A stretch of 64,000 nucleotides of DNA from Limisphaerales bacterium (GTDB lineage: Bacteria > Verrucomicrobiota > Verrucomicrobiia > Limisphaerales > SXTU01): NCBI GenBank assembly GCA_009773355.1, contig WRPG01000009.1:28820-92819 (forward strand), given 5' to 3'. Below, one piece after another: positions 1 through 9,026 of this stretch. The notes under the pieces are model-generated. The model had not been told where the DNA came from and searched no databases. It was given only the letters and a program-made list of their open reading frames with translations. The position numbers were made by a program, and so were the translations under genes. Positions within the stretch are counted from its first letter, which is position 1. Each line of letters opens with the position of its first letter.

Positions 1-779
1 CGGGCTTCATCGGCCTGCTTGGCCTCGGCCAGTAGTGCCTCCAATTCCGTGTGCCGCCGCCGGAGTTCGTCGTATCGAGCCATCTCCTGCTGATGCTCGG
101 TCTCATCCGCCTGCATCGCCTGTTCAAGCTCGGCTTCCAGTCGCAGGAGTTCTTCGGACTTCTTGCCAAACAGCCGGCCCAGCAGGTTGGGCCGCTTGGC
201 TTCCCAGCGCTCCCGCGCCGGCAGTTCCCGGGTGCGTCGCCGGGTCGGCGGCTCAGGCAGAGGTGGCTCTTGCGCCAGCCGGGCGGCAATCTCCGCCTCA
301 TGGATGCCTTTTCGCTCCGGCTCCGGCAGCGAGGGCAGGGACTGCAGCTTGGCCAGGGCATACGCCTCGTGTCGATCGCCTGGGCTGGGCGGAGCTGGAA
401 GCGGTGGAAAGGCGGCGAGAGCCGTCAGGGCCGCCGCTTCCCGGCTGGTCTGCCGCATTGGAGGTTCCGGGGCCGGGCCAAGGCTCGCCAGGTGTCGCCG
501 GGCGGCGTTTTCCCGGGCGGGAACACGATCGGGCGGCGTTGGCGGCGGCGTGTCCCGGATGGCTTCCCAACGCCACTCTTGAACTTCCTCCTGGTGGATC
601 GAGAGCAACAGCGCGAGCCGGTTCTCGTAGGTTGCCACCTCCAGCCGCGCCTGCTCCTGCGCATTTAGCTTCTCCTGATGCTCGGCCTGTTTCTGCAACT
701 CCCGCAGCCGGCGACGGTCCTCCCGTTCGGCGCGGCTCTGCGCGGCTTGAATGGCTCGAAGTGTCCCGGTCCAACCCAT
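1..779 (-). CDS. Coiled-coil hypothetical protein, C-terminus beyond window
   Basis: An open frame reads leftwards from an ATG at 777-779 to the window edge with no stop, giving at least 259 residues. It begins MGWTGTLRAIQAAQ. Residues 10-70 are highly charged and rich in Gln, Glu, Arg and Ala (LRELQKQAEHQEKLNAQ), as in a coiled coil. A Pro-rich linker follows at about 85-165 and then a second charged helix (EELLRLEAELEQAMQADE) at about 215-250. There is no signal peptide or membrane segment. It is divergent from the potassium channel, with a 109-bp gap. Coding potential is supported by the unbroken amphipathic helix pattern; competing frames over the same bases give Pro/Arg-rich low-complexity protein. 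I do not recognise the family and assign no function. Confidence 0.7.
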   Translation of the reverse strand, partial: MGWTGTLRAIQAAQSRAEREDRRRLRELQKQAEHQEKLNAQEQARLEVATYENRLALLLSIHQEEVQEWRWEAIRDTPPPTPPDRVPARENAARRHLASLGPAPEPPMRQTSREAAALTALAAFPPLPAPPSPGDRHEAYALAKLQSLPSLPEPERKGIHEAEIAARLAQEPPLPEPPTRRRTRELPARERWEAKRPNLLGRLFGKKSEELLRLEAELEQAMQADETEHQQEMARYDELRRRHTELEALLAEAKQADEA

Positions 780-888
780 GGCTTTGAGTGCTGAGGGTAG
801 CGAGGGGCTTTGCCACCCTCAACGGTAGAATGAGTTTGCGGCCGAGGAAATTCGTGCATGGCCAGACCGATTCGGATACGAAAGACCA

Positions 889-1674
889 ATGGAAACTCCC
901 AGCACTCACCCGGCTGAACGACTCACGATCTTCCAGCTTGCGCTGCTCATTCTCTCCATTTTGGTGCTGCTTGCGCTCATCGCTGATGCCATCGCTCCGG
1001 TGCCGCCCGAGGTCTCGACCATCATTCAGTCCCTGGACCTGGTGTCCTGCTTTCTGTTCTTCGTGGATTTCGTCATCCGCTTTTGGCGGGCCGAATCGAA
1101 ACTCGCTTTCATGCGGTGGGGTTGGATTGACCTGCTCGCGTGCATTCCCAATGTGGACCTGCTGCGCGTCGGCCGGCTGGCCCGCGTGCTGCGGATCATC
1201 CGGTTGCTGCGCGGAGTGCGAATCGGGCACCGCATCATCTCGCTGATTCTCCAGAACAAGCCCAAGAGCGCGTTCGCCTCGGTCCTGCTCACCAGCATGC
1301 TGCTCGTCACCTTCTCCTCCATCGCCATCCTCATCGCCGAGGTTGGCCCGGACGTGAACATCAAGAGCGCCGAGGACGCGATCTGGTGGAGTGTCACCAC
1401 CATGACCACGGTGGGCTACGGCGACAAGTATCCGACCACCACCGAAGGCCGCGTCATTGCGATGGTGTTGATGTTCGCAGGCGTGGGCTTGTTTGGCACC
1501 TTGAGCGGCCTGGTGGCATCCTTCTTTCTCGGCAAGCAGGAAGCGGAGTCGGAGGAGCTGCGGCAAATCTTGGCGAGGCTTGACGACCTCGAAGGCAAGC
1601 TCATCCAGCATGCCAAAACACGAGCGGAAGACTCCATTCCGTCGAGAAACCAGAACAGCTCGCTTCAATCGTGA
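889..1674 (+). CDS. Voltage-gated-type potassium channel (6-TM ion transport family)
   Basis: The 261-residue protein has the full plan of a bacterial Kv-type channel. S1 is at about 14-36, S2-S3 at 45-66 and 78-90, and S4 at about 91-112 with Arg at every third position (R93, R96, R99, R102, R105, R108, R111). S5 is at about 127-150. The pore helix is followed by the selectivity filter TTVGYGD at 173-179, and S6 is at about 188-213. The tail (216-242) is a short coiled coil that could aid tetramerisation. It should pass K+ through the inner membrane in response to voltage. The length is normal for prokaryotic channels without a large cytoplasmic regulatory domain. It stands alone: the left neighbour is divergent and the next gene is convergent. 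Confidence 0.93.
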   Translation: METPSTHPAERLTIFQLALLILSILVLLALIADAIAPVPPEVSTIIQSLDLVSCFLFFVDFVIRFWRAESKLAFMRWGWIDLLACIPNVDLLRVGRLARVLRIIRLLRGVRIGHRIISLILQNKPKSAFASVLLTSMLLVTFSSIAILIAEVGPDVNIKSAEDAIWWSVTTMTTVGYGDKYPTTTEGRVIAMVLMFAGVGLFGTLSGLVASFFLGKQEAESEELRQILARLDDLEGKLIQHAKTRAEDSIPSRNQNSSLQS

Positions 1675-1860
1675 GCTTGCCCGCTCGGTTCGATGACGCG
1701 CCCCTCCCGCCGGGCACGTTGCAGGGCAGTCCAGATTCTCAGCGAGACTGGGTGAGCGCCAAGCCCGGCGAATGCGCTGAATCGTGGCCTGACGACCAGC
1801 ACCTGCGTCGATCTGCTTCCGTGTGCCAGCGGCCATCGGAACGCCGTTCAACAAGCTCAA

Positions 1861-4800
1861 TCATGGTTGAGTGCGGCGGCGGCTGGGATGGATCTTGAAC
1901 CCTGTGGGAGTCGGCTTGAATGGTTGATCGGGGCTGATTGCGTGGGTCTGAAAGAAGCGTAAGGCGCTTATGTCCAGGCTGACCACCGTGAAGTAGTCGA
2001 GCTCACCGCCTTTGACCCGAGTTAGATCCCGTAACCAAGCATCCTGGTGTGGCTGCCGCACTCGCGAGTCGCCATACCTGCGGTTGTTCACCTGAACCAC
2101 ATAGGCGGGGAGATCAAGGGCGGTCGCTTCAACCAAGGCATTGAAGGAGTTCACATCCTTGTTCCACTCCGGAACAATCAGCCCATCCACATTGCCGCGG
2201 AGCGCGGTCCGCGCCTCCAAGTCGGTGAGCTCGTTGCAAATCAGCAGGCCAAATCGCCACGCACCGTGAACTACGATGTCGCGGCGAACGAGTCCGCCAT
2301 TCGAGAGAGTGGAGTTATTCAGTTGGGCCAGTTCGACCCGCTCGACAGGCGCAGGCTCCTGCTTGTTCTGGACGTAAAACGCCGGGCTGCGGTAACCCGA
2401 CGCGGTGGTCACAAGGGAGCACCGGACTTGATTAACCAACCGATAGGATCCTGCGGGGCCAGTGTTTGATCCAGGTGCCAGTTGGTAATCCAGTCCGGCG
2501 ATCAGCGAGATTCCCGAACGGGCCAGTCGGACAGCGAAGCGATTAAACCAGTTTGACCGCAACGACAGCTCCGGAAAAATCACGTAATCAGGACGAGTGC
2601 CGGAATGCAGGACGGCGTTGATGAGGCTGGTGGCGCGGCGATACCTATCCAAAGTGGGCTCGGGAACTTGATGGACTCCCGCCCTGAACGAGCTGTCCTC
2701 GGTGAGGAAGCATGTGATGGCGAGTTTTACTTTTCGTGGCTGGGTGCGGTCAGGTGCTTCCTCCGGCGAGACCGGAAAGTGGACTTCTCCCAGGCCGGCA
2801 GAGCCGGCTTTGCAGCTGCCGAAACCCACCTCTGGGCCGCCAAAACTGCCCCGGAGCGACTGCAGCCACTCACCCAGTTCCGCAGCCACCAATTCTCCTT
2901 CACCCCGGGAGGACGAAAGCAACGTCAACTCAGCGAAGGAAAACGGACGTGTCGGGAACAGCAGCGGGGCCGGAACTCTTCTTCCGTCATAGCCCCACAT
3001 CTCCCGGAGAAAGCGAAAGAGCGCCTTGTGGACCATTGTGCTTTTTGGACCCCACCAACCTGCGCTGCTGCGGATGGAGAACGCCGGGGCATCGTTCAGG
3101 AAATCTCGCCCCACTCCATCGAACAACGCAGCCCGAAATGGGCGCAACGCGAGGTCGCGAGAAAACAACGCTTCGTGGGCAAAGGCCAGTCGCTTGGATG
3201 TCCGGCCTTTGTGGGACCATGTCAGGCGATCCGCGCCAAAATCCCGGGCCACTCGGTCAGCCCAAGCCTCCCATTTGGCAACCTCGGCCTTCGATGGTCG
3301 GGTCGCGGTCGGCCACGCTCTCGCCACGGCCGTCAGCAACTGCTCGCCGAATCTGGCGCGTGCGTCCTTGAACTCCTTCCACTTGGCCTGAGTTGTTTGC
3401 CCCTTCGGCGAAGCGGAGGGCCGAAGAATCCTCGAAACAGCTGCAAAGCCCTGACGAATTGAACTGACAAGCTTTGCGGCGGACTCCAAGTCATTGGACG
3501 CAACTGCCAAACTCAAGACTCTGGGCAGGTAGCTGGCGAAATTGAACAGCTCGGGCGTCTCCGCGATTTCTCGCCGGACCGTGCCGATGAATGTGCGCCG
3601 AATGCCGGCCCACTGCGCCGGAGCGAGGTCTTCACAGACGGCTTCCAGATCGCGCAGCCGCATCGCAAACCGCGACCGCCGGATGCTCACCCGATCCGCC
3701 TTGCGCAGCACATCGGGCATTTCCGCAGGGGAGCTGCTGTGGCTGAGGAAGCACAAATCCGCCAGCTCCTCCGCGTCAGCCAGCTCGGGGAGGTGATTCC
3801 AGGCACTGCTGCTTTCACGAATGTGGCTCTCGATGGAAGCCATCAGCGTGGGGCCGCCAACTGGATCAAGGAAGAACGCCTTCTGCTTCTTGCCCTCGAA
3901 GACCAGGGGTTTCTGGTTGGCTCCGCCGAAACTTGGTGCGACTTCCACTTTGAATCCCTTACCCGATCCGGTGACGGAAACCATCCCGGCAACCTCGCGG
4001 TTCAGTTGGGCAGCCAGCTCAGCCCAGACCTCCTCCAGCTCCCTTGCGATTCCAACATCACGAACGACGAGAAAAATATCATCCACATAGCGCCCGTAGT
4101 AGAGCGGGTTGACGCGTTTCAACATCGCGCGATCAAACTCAACCAGCATGGCGTTGGCGATGAGCCTGCTCGCCCCTAGGCCGACGGGAAGGCCTTCAAC
4201 TTTGTTGCTGGTGGCCCAGAAACCGATGGATTCAATCATGTCACTGTGGAAGCCCTCCTCGCTTGGCAACAGCGAATCCTGAGCCAGCAGTTTCAGGAAC
4301 TGTGGCGAGGTCATGAAACTGGCATCCACCTCGTGATAGAACCGCTTCACATCCGCCGTCACCCCAATGACCGGCACCTTTGCTTCGAGCTGCTTCTTCA
4401 TGACCGCAAGCCCGGCGTCCCGCCACCTCCGGTAAGCCGGCAGGTAGGATTCGAAACTGCCCAGCCCGAATACGTGGAATGGTCCGAGCGGTTCAGTTTC
4501 GCGCTCAAGCTCAGGTTCCCGGGGTATCACCCGGCGAACGCGGTTGCCATGACACGCCCGGTCAAGGAGCGCGTCGAACCGGTGTCCCACCTTGGCAACC
4601 CAAAGGGCTGAGAGGATATGCCATTCCACGCTGCTGTGGCAGTGGGGTCGAAATTCGACCTCCGGCGTTTTCTCAAGCAAGCGCCACCGGCCCGCGCTGG
4701 CCGTGTGGATGGCTGAGCTCGTCTCGCTTTGAGAACTGTCAGCCCTGATGGACTTCGGGGCATATCGGACAGTGCCGACAACTTTTCGGTCGCGAGTCCA

Positions 4801-4971
4801 ATCACGCAGTTGAATCCGCCTTCGCAAGGCGCGCAATTTGGCCGGCAAGTCTTCCTCAAACTTGCAGAACTCGTGAGCCAGGTCCTGGTCGCGCTCATAA
4901 TAGACGTCCACTTTCGCCTTGCGGTATGCGCGCAGGAGGTCCGCATCGTCGCAGATCATCAGTTTTGGCAT
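1861..4971 (-). CDS. Reverse transcriptase-nitrilase fusion, DRT type 1 (UG1)-like anti-phage protein
   Basis: The protein has 1,036 residues. The N-terminal part is a reverse transcriptase. Motif A is ADVKRFYHEV (catalytic D207), motif B is GLPVGLGASR (260-269), and motif C is YGRYVDDIF with YVDD at 295-298. A helical region of unknown role spans about 400-740. The C-terminal part (about 746-1005) is a carbon-nitrogen hydrolase (nitrilase) domain with a plausible Glu-Lys-Cys triad: E801 in VIFPELS, K870 in YVQNKQEP and C912 in GLLICNEL. An RT with a C-terminal nitrilase is the defining architecture of DRT1/UG1 defence reverse transcriptases; assignment to that class is inference from this architecture. 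There is no maturase or intron-like domain, and no group II intron RNA is evident in the short flanks. It is a single-gene unit; the upstream gap of 220 bp holds no other gene. Confidence 0.87.
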   Translation of the reverse strand: MPKLMICDDADLLRAYRKAKVDVYYERDQDLAHEFCKFEEDLPAKLRALRRRIQLRDWTRDRKVVGTVRYAPKSIRADSSQSETSSAIHTASAGRWRLLEKTPEVEFRPHCHSSVEWHILSALWVAKVGHRFDALLDRACHGNRVRRVIPREPELERETEPLGPFHVFGLGSFESYLPAYRRWRDAGLAVMKKQLEAKVPVIGVTADVKRFYHEVDASFMTSPQFLKLLAQDSLLPSEEGFHSDMIESIGFWATSNKVEGLPVGLGASRLIANAMLVEFDRAMLKRVNPLYYGRYVDDIFLVVRDVGIARELEEVWAELAAQLNREVAGMVSVTGSGKGFKVEVAPSFGGANQKPLVFEGKKQKAFFLDPVGGPTLMASIESHIRESSSAWNHLPELADAEELADLCFLSHSSSPAEMPDVLRKADRVSIRRSRFAMRLRDLEAVCEDLAPAQWAGIRRTFIGTVRREIAETPELFNFASYLPRVLSLAVASNDLESAAKLVSSIRQGFAAVSRILRPSASPKGQTTQAKWKEFKDARARFGEQLLTAVARAWPTATRPSKAEVAKWEAWADRVARDFGADRLTWSHKGRTSKRLAFAHEALFSRDLALRPFRAALFDGVGRDFLNDAPAFSIRSSAGWWGPKSTMVHKALFRFLREMWGYDGRRVPAPLLFPTRPFSFAELTLLSSSRGEGELVAAELGEWLQSLRGSFGGPEVGFGSCKAGSAGLGEVHFPVSPEEAPDRTQPRKVKLAITCFLTEDSSFRAGVHQVPEPTLDRYRRATSLINAVLHSGTRPDYVIFPELSLRSNWFNRFAVRLARSGISLIAGLDYQLAPGSNTGPAGSYRLVNQVRCSLVTTASGYRSPAFYVQNKQEPAPVERVELAQLNNSTLSNGGLVRRDIVVHGAWRFGLLICNELTDLEARTALRGNVDGLIVPEWNKDVNSFNALVEATALDLPAYVVQVNNRRYGDSRVRQPHQDAWLRDLTRVKGGELDYFTVVSLDISALRFFQTHAISPDQPFKPTPTGFKIHPSRRRTQP

Positions 4972-5191
4972 GCTAAATTAAAGGATCACAGACCCAATGG
5001 CGTCATCGGAAACCGCCGGAGCCAATGCCTGAAGTTGAGAATGCACTGGCATTCGACTTCCGATCGCGTCAATCACCCGCGTCGCCTGCCCCCATCCGGT
5101 TTCGCACCGCATACCGAACCACCGACGATTCCTGGCCGGGCGGTTTCCGTGTTGCGGTCACGCAAGTGAGACTCCGAATGTGGAGGAACCC

Positions 5192-7042
5192 TCAGTTCAA
5201 CAACCGCGCGCGATACAGCACGACGTTTGTCTGAACAGTGTTGGTGTCCACGAAGCTGACGCTGCCGGTGACGTTTTGCAGGACTTGAAACGGCAGCCAG
5301 CCGGACGGAGGCACCCGCTTTTCGATCACGTAGGTGGAGCCGGGTTCTCCGGTGAGCGACCATTGGAAAGTGCTGTCGTTGATGGCTGGCAGGGCGCCAA
5401 TCCGACCCGTGGAGAAAAGCGGCTGCCCCGCCTGAAGACTGATTGATCGGGGTTGATACAGCTCGGTCGGGGGCAGGGGCACTGGCGCTCCTCCAGGCAC
5501 AACTCCCCCGCACTGAACCGTCATGATCTCCGAGCAGCCAAATCGTCCGCCGCGTGCGCGCGCTGCCTCGTAAGTCTCCCCCACTGTCCGCTCCCAGATG
5601 CGAACCTGGACATACGCGGTCTGTCCCCCGACCACATCCGCCAGAGTAACGAACACTGGGTAGAAAAATCCGGCGTATATGCCGTCCTTGAAGGGGCGCA
5701 CCAAGCCAACCGGATGCATGTCTGTGGGACTGGGACCGGCGTAGGCTTGCGCCACAAAATTGCTTCCGGCCAGCCGGGTAACTCCATCGGTGTCGAAGAC
5801 GAAGGCAGGAGCCGCCATCCATGGCGTTAAACCGTTATACAGCGTGAACTGGCCGCCGCCGAGTCCGTTGGTGGCCACCATCGTTGCCGGCAAGCTGGTG
5901 GCAGAACCGAAGCTGTTGCTGACGACCGCATGGTAAACTCCGGAGTCGGTCGCGAGCATGTTCGTCAGCACCAGCGCCGCATTGGTCCGGCTTGATAGCG
6001 GCAGGCCGTTCTTGTGCCACTGATAGCGCAGCGGTGGGGAACCCGCCGCCACGGCCACCAGCGTTGCCGAGTAACCCGCAGCCAGCGTGCGGCCGTCGGG
6101 CTGCACGATGATGAGCGGCTCCTGCGGCAACGGGTCCACCGCGAGCGAGACCACGCTGCTGGTCACCGAGCCATACGAATTCGTCACGACCACCTGATAG
6201 CTTCCGGCATCTGCGGCTTGCAGGTTGGTGATAAGCAACGTGGTGTTGGTTGCGTCCGGAATGGTCGTCCCTTGGTGCTGCCATTGGAGTTGGAGCGGGC
6301 GCACGCCCCCGGCTACGACGCGCAGCGCCACCGCGCTGCCTTCAAACCCACTGCGGCTCTGCGGCTGGGCGATGATCGAGGCCGGCTCAGTCAGGGATGA
6401 AACGCTGATCCCGTCCAGGTCCAGCCCGCGCGAATTGTCGGTGGAATTCTCGAAGCTCAACCGGGCATTCGTGCCGGTCGCCACCGCCGTGAAATTGGTC
6501 ACCGTCCAGTTTGTGAACGTCGCGTTGGTGAAAGCGCCGATTACCTGGCCGTCCCACAGCACCCGCGCCTCGACTCCCGATCCCCGGACGGCGAACTGCA
6601 CCGAGTAGGCGGTCCCGGCCTGCGTGGCCACGTCCTGCGACAGCAGCCCAGCGTGATTGCTGGACGTGGCGACATACGTGATGCTCGTGGAGACGATGAC
6701 GCCGATGATGGGAAACGTGTTGGTCGTGACATTGGTCGTCAGGACATAGATGGGCGTAAGACCCCTCACCGTGACCCAGTTGGTGCCCTCAAACGCCTGG
6801 CCCGGACTGACGGTGTCGCCCGCTCCATTGGTCTGCCACCCGTTGAAAAAGAACGGCCCCACTTCGAAACTCGAATTCACCACGATATTGCTCGCCTCCG
6901 CGAAGGCGTTCGGCGCGGCGGCAAGGAGCATCAGGCACGCGGCGGCCCAAACCGGCCGGAGCCAAGTGCGCATGAGCGTCATCCAGAGCTGGCGGAATCC
7001 CAGTGCGTTTGGCCACGCGGCGAGGAGTCGGAGGGTTTTCAT
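5192..7042 (-). CDS. Secreted Ig-like domain protein with N-terminal DUF642/CBM-like domain
   Basis: The chosen start (ATG at 7040-7042, MKTLRLLAAW) gives 616 residues. A further in-frame ATG (MTLMRTWLRP) follows, so the exact start is uncertain. The hydrophobic stretch AAACLMLLAAAPNAFAEA is a signal peptide. The mature protein opens with a galactose-binding-like/DUF642-type module (NSSFEVG...GW, about 55-220). Two Ig-like modules follow (about 222-310 and 315-400), each with the W...L...D.G.Y.V.V.N..G pattern. The C-terminal part (about 410-616) is unassigned. Many bacteria of this kind use such modules for carbohydrate or cell-surface binding; the ligand is unknown. It is a single gene, with the tandem repeat array just upstream. 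Confidence 0.8.
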   Translation of the reverse strand: MKTLRLLAAWPNALGFRQLWMTLMRTWLRPVWAAACLMLLAAAPNAFAEASNIVVNSSFEVGPFFFNGWQTNGAGDTVSPGQAFEGTNWVTVRGLTPIYVLTTNVTTNTFPIIGVIVSTSITYVATSSNHAGLLSQDVATQAGTAYSVQFAVRGSGVEARVLWDGQVIGAFTNATFTNWTVTNFTAVATGTNARLSFENSTDNSRGLDLDGISVSSLTEPASIIAQPQSRSGFEGSAVALRVVAGGVRPLQLQWQHQGTTIPDATNTTLLITNLQAADAGSYQVVVTNSYGSVTSSVVSLAVDPLPQEPLIIVQPDGRTLAAGYSATLVAVAAGSPPLRYQWHKNGLPLSSRTNAALVLTNMLATDSGVYHAVVSNSFGSATSLPATMVATNGLGGGQFTLYNGLTPWMAAPAFVFDTDGVTRLAGSNFVAQAYAGPSPTDMHPVGLVRPFKDGIYAGFFYPVFVTLADVVGGQTAYVQVRIWERTVGETYEAARARGGRFGCSEIMTVQCGGVVPGGAPVPLPPTELYQPRSISLQAGQPLFSTGRIGALPAINDSTFQWSLTGEPGSTYVIEKRVPPSGWLPFQVLQNVTGSVSFVDTNTVQTNVVLYRARLLN

Positions 7043-7126
7043 GCAACGGCTGGGAAGATGGGGCAAAAATGCCGATTTAGTCGAACCGAAAGACCGCTCC
7101 GCCCCGGGTCCGAACTGCGCGCTCGC

Positions 7127-7335
7127 AGGGGTGGAGGTGGGGAGGGGCACCTGAAGAGCTGCGACCGCGCAAGGGTCGAGGTGGGTGGGGGTGCCTCAGG
7201 TGCTCCGACGGCGCAGGTGATGAGGTGGGGAGGCGTGCCTGTCTGGCTCCGACGCCGGAGGGGTCGGGGTGGGGAGGGGCACTTGGGTAACTCCGACCGC
7301 GCAGCTACCGGGGTGGGGAGGGGTGCTTGGTGAGG
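7127..7335. repeat. Tandem array of 44-bp GC-rich repeats (about 4.8 units)
   Basis: Four complete imperfect units of exactly 44 bp start at 7127, 7171, 7215 and 7259, and a partial fifth starts at 7303. Each has a G-rich core (gtggggaggggcac or close variants) and a gctccgac(c/g)gcgc end. The array lies in the 5' flank of the secreted Ig protein gene. A frame can be read through it, but only as low-complexity Pro/Arg/Ser protein, so I treat it as non-coding. Confidence 0.8.
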
Positions 7336-7647
7336 TGGGGGACCCCACCTATGCAGGTAGGGGGTGCCAGTCTTAACATGGCTTTTCATAGGCAGTTGCA
7401 CAGATTGGCTGATTTTGACCAGAGCCGACCTCTCCACCACCGGGGAGAAGGCTGGTTTTCGATGTAGGGCGGCGCTTCCAGCCCGCGTTCTGTTCTTTAA
7501 GAAACCGCTCCAGCGGGTCGTTTCCAGATGGATGTCGGGCGGGACGCGCTGACCTGCTTTTGCCGGGTCAGAGACCGGCGCTCCGAAGTGACAGGCCGCC
7601 CTGTAGTCTGGCCGTTCCATGCGTCTTTGCGTCATTGCGCCTTTGCG
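7336..7647. other. Intergenic region without a supported gene
   Basis: These 312 bp separate the 44-bp array from the small protein at 7648-8133. I see no credible reading frame, tRNA or strong terminator. The stretch near 7620-7650 contains ctttgcgtcattgcgcc, a simple direct-repeat-like run. Confidence 0.5.
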
Positions 7648-8133
7648 TTAAGGATTCGGTGCGGGAGCCGGGGTGGGTGCGCCGCCGCCGTTGTGCTCGA
7701 AGTGGGTCTTGAGGTCGGCGTGGATTTCGGTCGCGCCGGGGAAGTTCACCTTCGCGGCCTGGCCGGCGGAGTTGTAGATGGAGAGGCCCGCCACGTAGCT
7801 CTCGCTGCCCACGGCCATGCCGGTGTCGTCCAGGCTCTGGGTGAAGGGGCGGAAGATCTGCAGCAGTTGCAGCACGCGCGCCGTCAGCGCCGGATCCTTC
7901 TGCAATTCCGCCAGGCTGGTGAAGGGCGGGACGATCTGCGGGAACTGCTGCCCGTAGGTGAGCGACTTGGTGACGAACGGCAGCTTGTCATTGCCCATCT
8001 TGGGGAGCGACTGCCGCTCCTCCGGCGTGAGGTTGATGAGAAACGGCAGCAGGGCCTTGATTTCGTTGAGCTTGACGACGATCTGGTCGAACGTCGCCTG
8101 GGTGATTTCTGCGCTGATGTTTTGATACGGCAT
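7648..8133 (-). CDS. Hypothetical protein, 161 aa
   Basis: The protein starts MPYQNISAEI at 8133. It is soluble, with no signal peptide or membrane segment. Residues 5-110 are predicted mostly helical (FDQIVVKLNEIKALLPFLINL; LTARVLQLLQIFRPFTQSLDD). The middle (about 110-145) looks mixed, and the tail is a Pro/Ala-rich linker (GGGAPTPAPAPNP). Codon use is regular, and no other frame gives a credible protein. Neighbours are unrelated: a 219-bp gap upstream and a 514-bp non-coding stretch downstream. I do not recognise the family. Confidence 0.72.
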   Translation of the reverse strand: MPYQNISAEITQATFDQIVVKLNEIKALLPFLINLTPEERQSLPKMGNDKLPFVTKSLTYGQQFPQIVPPFTSLAELQKDPALTARVLQLLQIFRPFTQSLDDTGMAVGSESYVAGLSIYNSAGQAAKVNFPGATEIHADLKTHFEHNGGGAPTPAPAPNP

Positions 8134-8352
8134 TGCGTTCTTTTTCTATTTTGTTGGTTTGACTGACTAAAAGTGATTACAGGGTAGACTATGCCGGGAT
8201 GCGGGCGAGCAGGTTTCGGTGGCAGTGAGCGCCGTGTTGAACTCCGCAAGTTCTCCGGCAGTATGAGCGGTGTCAATCTGAGTTGGGAGCATTGCGGTGC
8301 TTTTAGGTTATGGTTGAATGCTTTTTTGAAAACCAAGACTGGCTATGGCTAG

Positions 8353-9012
8353 TCATGGGCGAACCGTGAGCACAAAAAAGGCATCTTCACTGCTTTCGTT
8401 AAAAAACAAACGCCGTTCCTTTCGTCCCTCTTTGAGTAAATAGGTAGTCCAATTCCCAGTAAAATCAGGGGAGATTCCGGCGTTCATTTCGATGAGCTTT
8501 CGCCATCGCTCAAGATCATGGTCTTTTGCTTCTTTCACAAAACGAGATTCGTTAACGAGCTGCAGGAATTCGTCTTTGGCGATCTTGAACTGCAATACCC
8601 AGAACTCGCTGTCCATCGTGACCAGCCCACCTTGCCGGGCAATTTTGGCGGACTTCGGGATTGGAGTGATGACCAGCTTTTCAAAACGTGCTTTTGGTGT
8701 AGTCAGCATGAATTGATGTGAGATCCAAAGGCAACCAATCGCAATTATTGCTATGCTGGTCATGAAAGAGCGCCAAACTGTTGAATGAGATTGCCGTCGC
8801 TCACAAAAAACTCCGACCAAACAAACAAAACCGATTAGAAATGGCAAAGTGAATATCCAAGTCCCAATTGCCAAAAAGCATGCCCATATGCTCCTTGCCG
8901 ATAGATCGGTAGAACCTCCAAAAAAATGCCCGAAGAATGCTATTAGATATGATAACGCAAGCGCAGGCACATAAACAATGAAAAAAGTCTTGGCTTTAGC
9001 ATTTTGTGTCAT
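8353..9012 (-). CDS. Small membrane protein downstream of the RHS gene, candidate immunity protein
   Basis: Starting at ATG 9010-9012 (MTQNAKAKTF) gives 219 residues and leaves a 14-bp gap after the RHS stop. A longer start at 9072 would overlap the RHS gene and adds a poor N-terminus. Three hydrophobic helices are clear: about 9-31, 40-68 and 85-105. A soluble domain of about 115 residues follows, ending FFVLTVRP. Base composition is markedly AT-richer than the core of the RHS gene and matches that gene's 3' tip. In polymorphic-toxin loci the gene directly after a variable RHS tip is usually the immunity gene. That role is inference from position; no known immunity fold is recognised. Confidence 0.75.
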   Translation of the reverse strand: MTQNAKAKTFFIVYVPALALSYLIAFFGHFFGGSTDLSARSIWACFLAIGTWIFTLPFLIGFVCLVGVFCERRQSHSTVWRSFMTSIAIIAIGCLWISHQFMLTTPKARFEKLVITPIPKSAKIARQGGLVTMDSEFWVLQFKIAKDEFLQLVNESRFVKEAKDHDLERWRKLIEMNAGISPDFTGNWTTYLLKEGRKERRLFFNESSEDAFFVLTVRP

Positions 9013-9026
9013 GGTGTCATCGGGGC

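Noticed and set aside
298..1860. A 520-codon minus-strand frame over the potassium channel
   Set aside because: It overlaps both the well-supported channel and the coiled-coil gene, is rich in His/Gln/Gly and has no motif.
1861..4971. Group II intron or retron reverse transcriptase
   Set aside because: No maturase X or HNH domain, no intron RNA around the gene, and the C-terminal nitrilase domain is specific to the DRT1-type architecture.
7039..7635. A 198-codon minus-strand frame through the 44-bp array
   Set aside because: Its Pro/Ser/Arg low complexity comes from the tandem repeat; it also overlaps the start of the Ig-protein gene.
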